A stretch of DNA of 64,000 nucleotides from Schistocerca nitens (lineage: Eukaryota; Arthropoda; Insecta; Orthoptera; Acrididae). Where the stretch lies: the NCBI RefSeq assembly GCF_023898315.1, contig NC_064619.1, forward strand, positions 348,822,650 through 348,886,649, in the 5' to 3' direction. The notes under the pieces were generated by a model that had not been told where the DNA came from, did not search any database, and was given only the letters and a program-made list of their open reading frames with translations. The position numbers and the translations under genes were made by a program. Positions within the stretch are counted from its first letter, which is position 1. Each line of letters starts with the position of its first letter. Positions 46,196-57,305 of the stretch are shown one piece after another.

Positions 46196-46440
46196 CAGTG
46201 TTTGAAGGCGGCGTCTGCCTGCGAACCACGGCCAGCGACGCGAGAGCGATTCGCGTCACGTTGGCGTCGTCAGCGTCGCCGTCCAGAGGCGGCCGCTGAT
46301 TCCCGGCTGCGTACGTCAGCTCTTCTCGGAGAGCTGGTCCGGCTCCACTACGCGCCGGCGCCTCTCGTCCTCCGAGGAGACCTGCCGGTTACTTCGCCTC
46401 CGATGAACACGGATCTAATATCTCTGTGTCAGGCGCCGTT
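46196..46440. other. CpG-rich patch
   Basis: About 245 bp strongly enriched in CpG and GC (for example AGCGACGCGAGAGCGATTCG, CTACGCGCCGGCGCCTCTCG) in otherwise AT-rich DNA. An 80-codon plus-strand frame (46202-46444) is arginine/alanine-rich and without a recognised domain. It may be a promoter/first-exon CpG patch of a host gene, or a fragment of an unknown element. The 750 bp on its right and 250 bp on its left hold nothing recognised. Confidence 0.35.
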
Positions 46441-46444
46441 CTAG

Positions 46445-47132
46445 AAACAGTAAAGAGAGTGAAATCTCTAACGAAGCAGCATCTTTACAACTATTAGTTC
46501 ACCCACAAATCAAAGTGTCCATGTAAAAGTCGAAATAAAGAAAATGATCTAAAACTTGAAGTTGAATCTCTCGGAAAGTTATTATTGAAATACACACAAC
46601 ATCTCTTGTCCGTGATCTTGAAATAAATAAAAGTATGACTGTTCTCATAACTCACAAAATAACAACACACGAATTTATTGTTACTGGCATACAGAAAGGA
46701 GGTAAGTAATTTCACCCGTGGTCTTTTGAATACTGCAGTACGACCAGTTCTCAAGTATTAAGAAATCCTGCCCATATGTATTTGTTAAACCTATGGCTTT
46801 CTCGGGCGTAAGCGCTTCATCTATGAAAATTTATCTACTCCCTTAGAGGTAGAACCTATACTGTGTGATATTTTACCAGCACAACGCGTAAAATGCCACA
46901 AACCTTCATTTAAACTTTACACAAACACACAAATAAGTGCGTAACACTTGCAGACGCTGAAAATATACATTGTGTACATAAGAGAGGTAAAGAAATTATA
47001 AAGGGCAAAGGTGGTTTGTAACGCTGCGAAAAGGGGGAGGAATGCTACAGAAATGGCAGGAGTTTCTTAAAGAAAGCGTGTCCCTACGGATTCTGCATTT
47101 CTATTAAATGCAGTTAATGACATTGAGTTTCA
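46445..47132. other. Unassigned DNA
   Basis: About 690 bp; one 86-codon minus-strand frame (46494-46754), no domain recognised. Confidence 0.25.
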
Positions 47133-47143
47133 GTTTAGTCATT

Positions 47144-47336
47144 GGTTCAAATGGTTCAAATGGCTCTGTGCACTATGGGACTTAACATCTGTGGTCATCT
47201 TTAGAACTACTTAAACCTAACTAACCTAAGGACATCACACACATCCATGCCCGAGGCAGGATTCGAACCTGCGACCGTAGCTGTCGCGCGATTCCAGACT
47301 GAAGTGCCTAGAACCGTACGGCCACACCGGCCGGCT
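47144..47336 (-). mobile_element. SINE family A, minus strand, 11-bp TSD
   Basis: Tail GGTTCAAATGGTTCAAATGG, a short deletion after GTGGTCATC, B box GGATTCGAACC, head ending GGCCACACCGGCCGGC. Flanks GTTTAGTCATT (47133-47143) and GTTTAATCATT (47337-47347). Confidence 0.95.
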
Positions 47337-47570
47337 GTTTAATCATTTTCAAATAGTAATACAGATTATGTGAGGCTGAAAACAACAGTGAGAAGTTGTA
47401 AACGTAAATTCAGTTAAGGTGTTATATACTTCTTACTCAAATAGTTTTCCAAACAGAGTTACGAGGGGAGGCCTGTTAACGATCATAATGTTTCACGAAA
47501 AAAACCACTCAGCTATTGGAAACAACGTGTCGTTATTCCACGTTGGCGTGCCATAACTATATTTCTATTG

Positions 47571-48017
47571 AAACTTCCTGGCAGATTAAAACTGTGTGCC
47601 CAACCGAGACTCGAACTCGGGACCTTTGCCTTACGCGGGCAAGTGCTCTACCAACTGAGCTACCGAAGCACGACTCACGCCCAGTACTCACAGCTTTACT
47701 TCTGCCGGTACCTCGTCTCCTACCTTCCAAACTTTACAGAAGCTCTCCTGCGAACCTTGCAGAACTAGCACTCCTGAAAGAAAGGATATTGCGGAGACAT
47801 GGCTTAGCCACAGCCTGGGGGATGTTTCCAGAATGGGATTTTCACTCTGCAGCGGAGTGTGCGCTGAAATGAAACTTCCTGGCAGATTAAAACTGTGTTC
47901 CCAACCGAGACTCGAACTCGGGACCTTTGCCTTCGACTCTCGGTTGGGCACACAGTTTTAATCTGCCAGGAAGTTTCATATCAGCGCACACTCCGCTGCA
48001 GAGTGAAAATCTCATTC
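47571..48017. repeat. tRNA-headed fold-back repeat, copy 2
   Basis: A unit beginning AAACTTCCTGGCAGATTAAA at 47571 restarts 301 bp later at 47872. The minus strand of 47593-47672 is tRNA-like (GGTAGCTCAGTTGGTAGAGC, then CGAGTTCGAGTCTCGG). The second unit stops after CTTTGCCTTCGA and is followed by an inverted copy: arms 47831-47910 and 47938-48017 pair almost perfectly over 80 bp with a 27-bp loop. Unclassified; a SINE-derived fold-back is likely. Confidence 0.85.
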
Positions 48018-48239
48018 TATATTTCTATTGTTTTATCCACAGTAGCATATGCAACCGTGATTGGCCTCTTAAAATGGGCACTTTTATCACTTTTATCACG
48101 ATGCAGTAGAATATCTATGAACGTAATTCGCAGAGACAAAGACACTGCCCAGTCTCGCTTAACCTGCCTCTACTTTGTTCCAGTGTCCTAGCTTTCGTAT
48201 TGTTTCCAGAGATAATAGTATCCGACTAGTATCACAACA

Positions 48240-49450
48240 ATATATACATATTGAACAGAATTTGTCCTGACTATCTTTCTGCGTTTCTCTAACCTGTCTT
48301 TAGCACAACTTTATGATCTTTATGCAATGCTCGTAAATCATATGTCACAAAGACTGATCATAATACTCTCAGTTTTAATATTTTGACTAAAAGGTCGGCA
48401 CCTTCTTTGTAAAGCATCATCATCACACTGAGAGAAAGAAATAGAAATGCAGGGATTGCATTCGCCTTTAGAAGTTCTCACGGACAGGATCAATTATAGA
48501 GCAATAGCTTGGCTCACAATTAAATCAAGTATCAATTTAATGAGGCATTTATTTAAGATCTCGACACATATCACATTAATATTACAGAGAATAAGCCAAC
48601 GAAATTAACATAAAGACCTCGTTATGCTTACTGTGAAATTCCTGCAAGACAATGGGCACAAAATAACCTAAACTATAGAAACACAAGGCTCGGTTAAGCC
48701 ATGAATGTCCTGCTAACAGTATACGTAGGTACCCTGTTTCAATGGAAGACTGCCTCCGAAACACTTCAAGCTTTCCTATTTTTTTCAGTTCCCAAAACCA
48801 AAGTAAACGAGTCCAAGACTCACGGAACAATACAGTCAATCGATGACACAAGTTCCATAGCAAATCTCGCCAATTGTGGGCTGCTCTTAAGTGGACAGCG
48901 CTATTACGAAATGCGCTAATTACTCAAAACTTGTCTAACATGGGCCGCACCAGCGACAGAGCTACATGCCTCTCTGCCTTCACGGTGGGACTGCAAGTGA
49001 CGATAAAACTTGCCTCTAAACCAAGCCCCCCCCCCCCCCCCCCCATTTAGAAAAACTATGCATGTAAGAGATGGCATCCAACCAATGCCACAATGATCAA
49101 CGAAAATATCGCTTTATTTACTCGAATTCACGGAACCCTGTAGAAGTATTTCATTCGTTGTTTATACAACGCACCTTAAGATGCAAGAGGTTGTTGTTGG
49201 CTGCTCTCAGTTCGAGCCCTCTGTGCCCAAGCATGGCTGTGGGAAAGACTCTTTTGATTGGAAAACAGAATCTGGAGTGAGACATCCTTGGTCTTTCCTA
49301 AAAAGTATCCACGAAAAGAGCAGAAAACAAATGAAATGACGGTCAACAATATGGGACTGTCCTGTCACATCACTCACTATATTTTTCTAAAGTATAAACC
49401 TCTCATTATTGCAAAACTCAATAGTACTTGTTTCAATCATTAAAAAAATA
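48240..49450. repeat. Diverged duplicate segment, copy 1
   Basis: Collinear short matches with 52080-53470: TCTCTAACCTGTCTTTAGCAC/TCTAACCTGGCTTTAGCAC, GATCTCGACACATA/GATCTCCACACATA, ACACTTCAAGCTTTCCTA/ACGCTACAAGCTTTCCTA, TCGCTTTATTTACT, and GAGCAGAAAACAAAT/GAGCAGAAAACTAAT near the end. No coding signal recognised; a 19-C run lies at 49026-49044. Confidence 0.6.
49026..49044. repeat. poly-C tract
   Basis: Nineteen consecutive C residues, likely a length-variable homopolymer; seen directly. Confidence 0.95.
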
Positions 49451-49544
49451 GCCTACTTCATACAGTCACTGAACCTAAAGAATACAAAACTGCTGATAGT
49501 CTTCCCTAAAAAATCTGAAAATAGTCATGAAATATATTCGCAAA

Positions 49545-49742
49545 GCCGGCCGGAGTGGCCGAGCGGTTAAAGGCGCTACAGTCTGGAACCGCCTGACCGC
49601 TATGGTCGCAGGTTCGAATCCTGCCTCGGGCATGGATGTGTGTGATGTCTTTAGGTTAGTTAGGTTTAAGTAGTTCTGAGTTCTAGGGGACTTATTACCA
49701 CAGCAGTTGAGTCCCATAGTGCTCAGAGCCATTTGAACCATC
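49545..49742 (+). mobile_element. SINE family A with perfect 10-bp TSD
   Basis: Head GCCGGCCGGAGTGGCCGAGC, B box GGTTCGAATCC, shared tail to GAACCAT. Flanks TATTCGCAAA at 49535-49544 and 49743-49752. Sequence close to the family majority, so a young copy. Confidence 0.96.
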
Positions 49743-49747
49743 TATTC

Positions 49748-50545
49748 GCAAATTACGAATATCGTACCACAACAGCTATACAATTTATGAAAACAAATGA
49801 ATATTTGTGCCGGAGTGGGCCTCGAACCAGGATTTTCCGCTTTGTGTAAGGGGTTGCCTTCTTAAGTGCTTCGGATATTGAAGCACGGTACCCAGACAGA
49901 CTCGTACTTCCACATGTCCCAGTGTCTGTTTCCCATCGTACTCGCACAAATATATGATCCACGCAGAGGGAGACTCAATTATTTTTTCTTCGAATCGCCT
50001 TGGCTTTGGCATGAAATACATAAGTGCAGTGTTCGTGTTTGACGATGTCTTTAAAGTTCATTTCAACGTTCCTTTGGGCATGCAAGCATGTCGAAAGGAC
50101 CACACTGCTGACAACTTATAGAAATATCACAACACACAAAGTATTAGCAAATTTCGAATATCGTACAACAACAGCTATACAATTTACTGGAAACAAATGA
50201 AAATTAGTGGGGACCTGGAATGGAACCCAGATTTTTCTCTTTAAGCAAGCGGTCACGTTAAACACTTCGGCTATCCGAGCACGTCACCGGACAGACCTAA
50301 ACTTCCATATTTCACAATGTTTGCTTCCAAAGGTGCTCACGCAATTATGTGATTCCCGCACAGGGAGTGATCTCCTTATTTTTCTCGTTAGTCTGAATCG
50401 GCTTTGGCATGAAATCAATTAGTACAGTGTCTGTATTTGACAGTACCTGTAAAATTCGATGCACGTTGTTTCGCCCACGCGTGCATTACATCAAATCGTT
50501 TGCTGATTCAGAGGCTTTCGTACACTCATATTCCCATGGATTTAC
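49748..50545. repeat. 399-bp tandem duplication with tRNA-like motif
   Basis: Unit 1 (49748-50146) begins GCAAATTACGAATATCGTAC and unit 2 (50147 on) begins GCAAATTTCGAATATCGTAC. Both run through AACAGCTATACAATTTA, GCTTTGGCATGAAAT and a GTGTTTGAC-type end. Each holds a B-box-like word on the minus strand (CCTGGTTCGAGGCCCACTCC in unit 1; degraded in unit 2). Divergence is considerable, so the duplication is old. Confidence 0.75.
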
Positions 50546-50849
50546 GGAGTGTCTTCTTTCTGTTGCGACACCTGCACCCTCCTCTTCTAGCACATTCTTA
50601 TCAAGATCTTTCAAAATTAATTTGAGACCATCACACCATTCTTGTCAACAGTAATTAAGAATCTCTCAGGATGTCATTGCTTTGTGTTTATAAGTAATTC
50701 GATCAGCTTGCGACAGTTATATGGATACTGGACTTGTTTTAAAATATCGTAGAAACATGTTGCATATGATTTAGATCGTTGTGGAACCCTTATGATGCTG
50801 AGGCGTATACAGTTTTGCTCTTCATAAGACCAACAAAATTTCTTTATTT

Positions 50850-51735
50850 CTTAATATCTCTAGCAACTCATTCACAGTTACTTCACCACTCATGTGGCTA
50901 ATAATGAGCTTTGATTGTCTCTAGATTGCTCAGGAAGTCAGTAAACTGTCTTTAAACGGCGCCATACACGCCTGCCATATAAGTAAGAAATTTTCTTATA
51001 ATTATGCTATCTGGTAATTACAAAAGTATGTTATCTAATTACGAACTACCGCAGATATTCTGTTCGTAGTCACTAATCCTTCCTTTCTTGATTTTTCTAC
51101 GTCACGTTTGAATAGCACAAACTCTTCCGTTTATTCAAATTGTGGCAGTTCCGTCACCTCCGATACTGTTCGTTCAAATTTAGCTTGCACTTTTTGACAT
51201 AACGATGCATCAGAATTTTTATCTTTTTCAGTCTCAATTCAGTCTGAACCAGCCTGGTCATGTCGCTATCCACAATTTTTCAAACTCTGACTACGCTGCT
51301 GATTCGAAATCAAATTTCTGTTCAACTTTAAATTTCCTTCCGCTGCTTCTCTTCTGTGTATCTCAGCCATCCTATCCCTCTCCTGGACTTCGTGACTATC
51401 TACATCCTCTTTCCTATCTCTCCCCCATGCTTCCTTTTAGTCTGCTTCTGCTACTGTTGAGTCGGCATCGTCTTTTTCTAATATTTCTTTCAGGCAGAGT
51501 GGGAATCACCCATGATTCCGAAGCTTGACCTTCTCTGCCCTATGTTTGACTCAGTCTCACAAGCAATGCTGCTACCACTGTGGTCTGTTGCCGGTGCAGT
51601 TTCCTGCGCTTCAGGTAACACTACTGCTGCCGAAGCCTCTCGCTCGAAAAGCTCCGATACGAATTCTGACGATTTTGTTAAATCTCCATGCCTAGCAATT
51701 TTTCCCAGCCCTATCCATATTAAACTGTGCAATTA
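50850..51735 (-). pseudogene. Possible decayed gag-like coiled-coil region
   Basis: On the minus strand one frame reads charged, helix-like stretches with few stops: RDRKEDVDSHEVQERDRMAE, IHRREAAEGNLKLN, VQAKFERTVSEVTELPQFE, TEEFVLFKRDVEKSRKEG. It continues in an 80-codon frame at 51732-51490. The composition resembles gag N-terminal regions of insect LTR elements, but no zinc knuckle or pol domain is present. This may be an isolated fragment; low certainty. Confidence 0.35.
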
Positions 51736-52079
51736 TAAAATTTACAACTCAGCAAATTGTTACATATACAAATCTAATACAAATGAACAACCCTAAAGAC
51801 ACACAAAGAAACCTTTACATGCTGGAAACAAAAATATTCGAACGGAACGTATTATAATCAAATCGTCAGAAACACAATTGCATATAAGGAAATGAAAGTA
51901 CGCTTGAGGCTAGAACACTTAAGCTGCTGAAAAACGTGCAAGACAGACAAAATTGGCATCGTCAGTGGCCGAAAATCTAATTTAGCATCCGAAAATTGGC
52001 CTCACTTTGTTGTTCTGATTACCAAAGATCGAATGATTCCAGAAGCAAGATCTTGGGTAGAGGTCAGCATGAACAGATT

Positions 52080-53470
52080 TTGCCTTCCACGTTTTTCTTG
52101 GTCTTTCTAACCTGGCTTTAGCACGTCTATGACAAGCTCAGTGCACAAACATGGAGCAAACTACTCCCACACTTATTATTAAACAACGTCGTCAGCATCT
52201 GCATTGACACCGAATACTGTCACAGAGGCAAACTATTTAGTAATGCATACGTTGGAGGTGCCTTTAGAGGACCCCTAATCTAGATAAGTTGTAGGACAAT
52301 ATCATAGTTCTGAGATCTCCACACATACCACAAGGAATAAGTTTCCAACCAAATCAATGTAAAGGTACGTGATGTTGACTATGAAACTGCTCCTACACAA
52401 AGGAAAACAATGTCATCTAAAATGTTGAAACCAAAAACTCTATATAAATTAAATTGAATCATGGATGTCTCGCAAACACTAAAGAGAGGAATGCATCGGA
52501 AACGCTACAAGCTTTCCTAATTCGAGCAGCTCAAAAATACAAAGTAGAAGTGTAAAAGTCCTACGAAATCAGGCATCACAAGACGCACAGTGTGAGCTGC
52601 ACAGCAAGGAGAAAGCGCTATCTCAAAAAGCGACATTTACTCATAACCTTCCAAATGTGCGCCGCAATCGGCGACGGAACCATAGTCTCTCTCCCTCTAT
52701 GGCAGGACTGCGAGTCTCTTTCCCTCCACAGTTCGACAACATATCTCTCTCCCTCCATGGCAGAACGGCAAGTGCCCGAAACATTCACCTCCAAACCAAG
52801 CTCCAAAATGTTATAACAACTCTGCATATACGGAATGACATCTAGACACTGCCTCCTAGATTAGCGAGAATGTCGCTTTATTTACTTCAATACAAGGAAC
52901 CACTGTAACAGTTTCCCATTTTAGGTTTACAGTGCTCATCTTTACACGCAAGAAGTTGGTATTGATGCTAGCAATGTCCCACTCATTGGTCGAGTCTTTG
53001 CACCTGAGCACAGAGTCAGGCAAGAATCATTTGCCTGGATAACAAGATTTAGAGGGAAAGACCACGAATTTTCTCATGGTTGGTGACCAGTGCTGTTGTG
53101 GCCCGTTCTTAGATTTGCGTACATAGAGGTGAACTTTTTATGCACAGCTGTAGTTAAGGGTCTTTCAGTAGCGTATCTGCAGGTGCCTTCATATGTGGAA
53201 ACCAAATTTGCCACCAAAGCGTGGCACACGAGCTTACCGCAAACACTTCTAAGAACTTTCCTTCACTAGAGCCTCCGTGACTGATCTGTAAATAAACCAT
53301 ATCGAGGAATGAACACAAGGCCCGCTCGTTTCTTAAGAAGATAATATGAAGACTTCTTCCTGAGTTGGAAAACATCGGAATATTCTCACAAATACCCAAG
53401 ATATGAGCAGAAAACTAATCAAACGACACTCAGCGATATGTCACTGTCGTGTCAAAATACATTAACTTCA
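52080..53470. repeat. Diverged duplicate segment, copy 2
   Basis: Partner of 48240-49450 in the same orientation, about 3.8 kb downstream (matches listed there). It is slightly longer, mainly between the TTTATTTACTTCAATACAAGG block (about 52875) and the GAGCAGAAAACTAAT block (about 53405). No coding signal recognised. Confidence 0.6.
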
Positions 53471-54560
53471 CAATGACTGTTGTTATCCGAAAATACTCTG
53501 CATATCTGCTGCAACACACACGTCATGCCATCACTTACATCGTTTACCGACGATATTGGTACAACAAAAACCTTTCGCCATCACTGAGTATCAACAATGT
53601 TAAAAAATTTTGATACTGATTTGGGTCTCTTCATATATGAATATTATTCGCCAAAGAACAAAGTGTGTTACAAATCAGTTAACTCATCGAGTTATAACAG
53701 AAATTCGCCATCTGAGAGTCCGGTCACGTATGTTATGTATCACAGTGCATACATAGAAAATGATATCGTCTAACTTGTAGGGGTTCTAGGGGGTGTCGTG
53801 AAAAAAATTAGGATAGGAACCTGTGCTCGGAAACGTCATCAAACGACGTTTCAATGCCTCGACGTTATAGGCACCGCCGGCTGAAAACCTAACCACCCCA
53901 TCGGCAGTTAACGCGAGGAGTGCTGACGGACTGTTGCCTGAAAGCCTCACAGTGTTTTTTGTTGTTCGGTGATTGTTACCGACTGCCACGGTAACTAGTA
54001 GAGAAAATGGAGCAAACCGCTGCGTAGACAAGCCTTTTCTCCTTTGAATGGAGATGATCTGTTGCGTTGCCTGGGTGAAAACGGGCGTTAATGGCTTGCT
54101 CCTAGCACTCATACTTGAAGGTACTAACCAACCTAAAAACAAACAACTGGTAATAGTCTGCAAGTAAGGTAAATACTGATGTAACGTTGTTCACCACACC
54201 GCCCTCTGTCACCTGGATGATTGTTAAGGTACACGGATGCGAACTAGACAGAAATCTCATACAGCATGATGCATCGCATTTTGAGACCCAAAAATGCACA
54301 TGTCCCACCGGCACATGCATGAAGATCTTTTTGTGAAGCACAGTGCCAATTTTATAATCTTTCGTGAATGAGAAATAAAATATGCCATTGGCCATCTTAG
54401 AGAACGCAAGTGTTCAAAATCGTACTGCTGAACACTACTGGGACACTTTGAAACCCCACATGCTTTTCTCAAAGAGACTGATTTAAGAACGGGGAAAGTG
54501 ATGTCTGTGGAACAGGAGGCTTCAACCAGTTCTTGCATACACCGAGCAACACAGGATCTC
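53471..54560. other. Unassigned DNA with one 125-codon frame
   Basis: A minus-strand frame at 53786-54163 (125 codons) and an overlapping 97-codon one at 54102-54395 have no recognised domain. The composition gives no support for a real gene. Confidence 0.25.
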
Positions 54561-55195
54561 CAGAATGAAATTTTCACTCTACAGTGGAGTGTGTGCTGAT
54601 ATGAAACTTCCTGGCAGATTAAAACAGTGTGCCGGACCGAGACTCTACTCAGGACATTTGCCTGTGGCCCTATTCTGTATCTTTTCGTCATTTTGCCGAT
54701 TGATTAGCTTTCTAAGGAGCGCACCAATATAATCCTGTAAGCATTTCGGAAGCGATGCCGAACGGTCCTAACGAATCGAAACGCTGTTGCCAGTTCTCCC
54801 TGCGCCAAACAATCAAAAGGAATTTGCCTCAGATCCACGCATGCGCACTGCAGCGCCACAGTGGCACAACCCAAAGCGGCTAGCAGCCGACACAGGCACG
54901 CTATTCTTCACAGTTCCAAAATGTGTTGTTAGAGGTCGTAATACTGTTTGAATTTCAATGACCACGTGCTTCCATGAATGCATCATAAGAATAGAATGTC
55001 GGCTGCATTCTGCAAGTGTCACATTTTACATTTTATTCTCATTCACATCGACATCTTGTTTTGGATTTTACGTTCCAGAATATTAGTTAGGAATGGAGTG
55101 TAGCACCACAGTGTACAAGTAGATGTGCAGAAACACCCGAGAAATTCGTCCCTTAGTTGCATTAAAAGTCGTGTAGGTAAGTTCCGTTTATGCAG

Positions 55196-55334
55196 CTGAG
55201 TTCATCAGTACCCTACACTTAGAAGTACATAAACCTAACACATCCATTACCGAAGCAGGATTCGAACCTGCCGCTTTAGCAACAGCGCGGTTCCGGACTG
55301 AAGTGCCTAGAACCGCTAGGCCACAGCGGCCGGC
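55196..55334 (-). mobile_element. SINE family A, truncated, left palindrome arm
   Basis: The plus strand shows CTGAGTTCATCAGT, GGATTCGAACCTGCCGC and CACAGCGGCCGGC. The last part of the tail is missing because the palindrome arm starts here. It is the mirror image of the SINE at 58464-58661, i.e. one insertion seen twice. Confidence 0.93.
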
Positions 55335-56492
55335 GCGTTCTCAACAAGGAAAGTGTCCAGGCGTCTCGGAGTGATCCAAAGTGATGTTGTTTCCACACGA
55401 GAGGTACAGAGAGACAGGAACTGTCAATTGCATGCCTCGCTTAGGCCACCCAAGGGCTACTACTGCAGTGGATGACCGCTACCTACGGATTATGGTTCTG
55501 AGGAACCCTCACAGCAGCGCCACCATATTGAATAATGCTTTTCGTGCAGCACAGAACGTCGTGTTACGACTTAAACTAGGTGCAATAGGCTGCATGATGC
55601 ACAACTTCACTTCTGACATCATGGCAAGGTCCATCTTTGCAACCACGACACCATGCAGTGTAGTACAGATGGGCCCAACAACATACTGTATAGAACGCTC
55701 AGGATTGGCATCACGTTCTCATCACTGTTGAGTGTCGCATATACCTTCAACCAGACAAGAGTCATAATAGTGTTTGGAGGCAACCAGGTCAGGTTGAACT
55801 CCTTAGACACACTGTCCAGCGAGTGCAGCAAAGTGGAGGTTCCCTGCTGTTTTGAGGTGGCATTATGTGGGGCCGACGTACGCCTCTGGTGGTCATGGAA
55901 GGCCCAGAAACGGCTGCACGATATGTGAATGCCATCCTCCGACTGATAGTTCAACCATATCGCTAGTATAATAGCTAGGCAATCGTCTTCATGGACGAAA
56001 ATTCGAGTCCCCATCGTGCACGTCTTGTGAATTACTTCCTTCAGGATAACGACATCGCTCGACTAGAACAGCCAGCATGTTCTCAAGACATGAACCCTAT
56101 CGAACATGCGTGAGATAGATTGAAAAGCGCTGTTCACGGACGACGTGGCCCACTAATCATTCTGAGTTATCTACGCCGAATCGCCGTTGCAGAGTGGGAC
56201 TATCTGGACCAACAGTGCCTTGATGAACTTGTGGATAGAGTGCCACGACCAATACAGGCATGCATCAATGCCAGAGGACGTGCTACTGGGTATTACAGGT
56301 ACCGGTGTGTAGAACAATCTGGACCGCCACCACTTAAGTTCTCACTGTATGGTGGTACAACATGAAATGTTTGGTTTTGATGATCAATGAAAACGACGGA
56401 AATGATGTTTTTGTTGATCTCTATTCCAATTCTCTGTACAGGTTCTGGAACACTCGCAACCGAGGTTATGCAAAACTTTTTTGATGTGTGTA
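55335..56492 (+). pseudogene. Tc1-like transposase, left arm copy, broken
   Basis: The plus strand reads ETGTVNCMPRLGHPRATTAV, with DDRYLRIMVLRNPHSSATI (55381-55560), the Tc1 N-terminal block. After decay the frame shows HVLITVECRIYL (about 55710), where Tc1 enzymes have a DE pair: the first catalytic aspartate has become valine. GGIMWGRRTPLVVMEG (about 55865) and VFMDENSSPHRARLVNYFL (about 55990) follow, the latter with the second aspartate, then QDMNPIEHA with the glutamate. The C-terminal frame 56120-56365 contains WDYLDQQCLDELVDRVPRP and ARGRATGYY. The Tc1 end AAAACTTTTTTGATGTGTG abuts TA at 56491-56492. Confidence 0.9.
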
Positions 56493-57305
56493 CATATCTG
56501 CTATCGAATCCTTAACAACAGCAGACGGAGATGAAAGATTCCCGCCCCAATACTTTTAGACTATACCAACATATGTGAAACATTTTGATTCATCAGATGC
56601 ACTTTATAAACTACAACGAACGTCTATAGCTACATCCGCCAACACCCTCTCGAAAATACGTTTTTTTTTTTTTAATTTTGTTTTTAGGAACCAAATCGTT
56701 GATGTATCATACAGGGAAGCAGGCTTCTTCATCAATTGGAACTCTAGTTCCGAGGTGCAACCACATTCCGTGGGTGTTCTTATTCTTTAACATCCTCTTA
56801 AACCATTTTTCAGGTTTGTGGAGACGTGTTCCTTCTATGGAACTTACTGAAGGCAGTTTGTTTATTGCCACACGCGCTTCGTTTCTTTTATTTGTGAAGC
56901 ATCTTCATAAATAACAGAACCAAAACGCGTATGGCAATAAAGAAACTGCCTTCAGTAAGTTCCATAGAAGGAACACGTCTCCACAAACCTGAAAAATGGT
57001 TTAAGAGGATGTTAAAGAATAAGAACACCCACGGAATGTGGTTGCACCTCGGAACTAGAGTTCCAATTGATGAAGAAGCCTGCTTCCCTATATGATACAT
57101 CAACGATTTGGTTCCTAAAAACAAAATTTAAAAAAAAAGTCTTTTCGAGAGGGTGTTGGCGGATGTAGCTATAGACGTTCGTTGTAGTTTATAAAGTGCA
57201 TCTGATGAATCAAAATGTTTCACATATGTTGGTATAGTCTAAAAGTATTGGGGCGGGAATCTTTCATCTCCGTCTGCTGTTGTTAAGGATTCGATAGCAG
57301 ATATG
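56493..57305. repeat. Palindrome centre outside the Tc1 element
   Basis: About 400 bp per arm lie between the Tc1 end and the axis. Each arm carries a 78-79-codon frame (56678-56914 plus; 56888-57124 minus) starting MFLGTKSLMYH, with no recognised domain. Reading towards the axis, a long T run followed by TTTTGTTTTTAG at about 56660-56688 looks like an intron acceptor site, but nothing else supports an exon. This is single-copy flank or unknown-TE sequence that was copied with the Tc1. Confidence 0.6.

Larger units (their letters stand above)
55196..56900 (+). repeat. Left arm of a 3.4-kb palindrome
   Basis: The arm pairs with 56902-58621 along its full length. It holds a truncated SINE (55196-55334), a Tc1 element (to 56492), and about 400 bp beyond the Tc1 end (56493-56900). 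The centre is GAAG-CAT-CTTC at 56896-56906, so there is essentially no spacer. Sampled stretches differ by about 2-6%. A 20-bp deletion in the SINE tail (TAACCTAAGGACATCACACA is absent) is private to this arm. Confidence 0.97.

Noticed and set aside
47516-47951. Open frames with TRTRDLCL repeats
   Set aside because: They arise from the tRNA-headed fold-back repeat.
56653-56688. Intron acceptor-like T run plus TAG in the palindrome
   Set aside because: No donor, no coding exon and no conservation beyond the mirrored copy.
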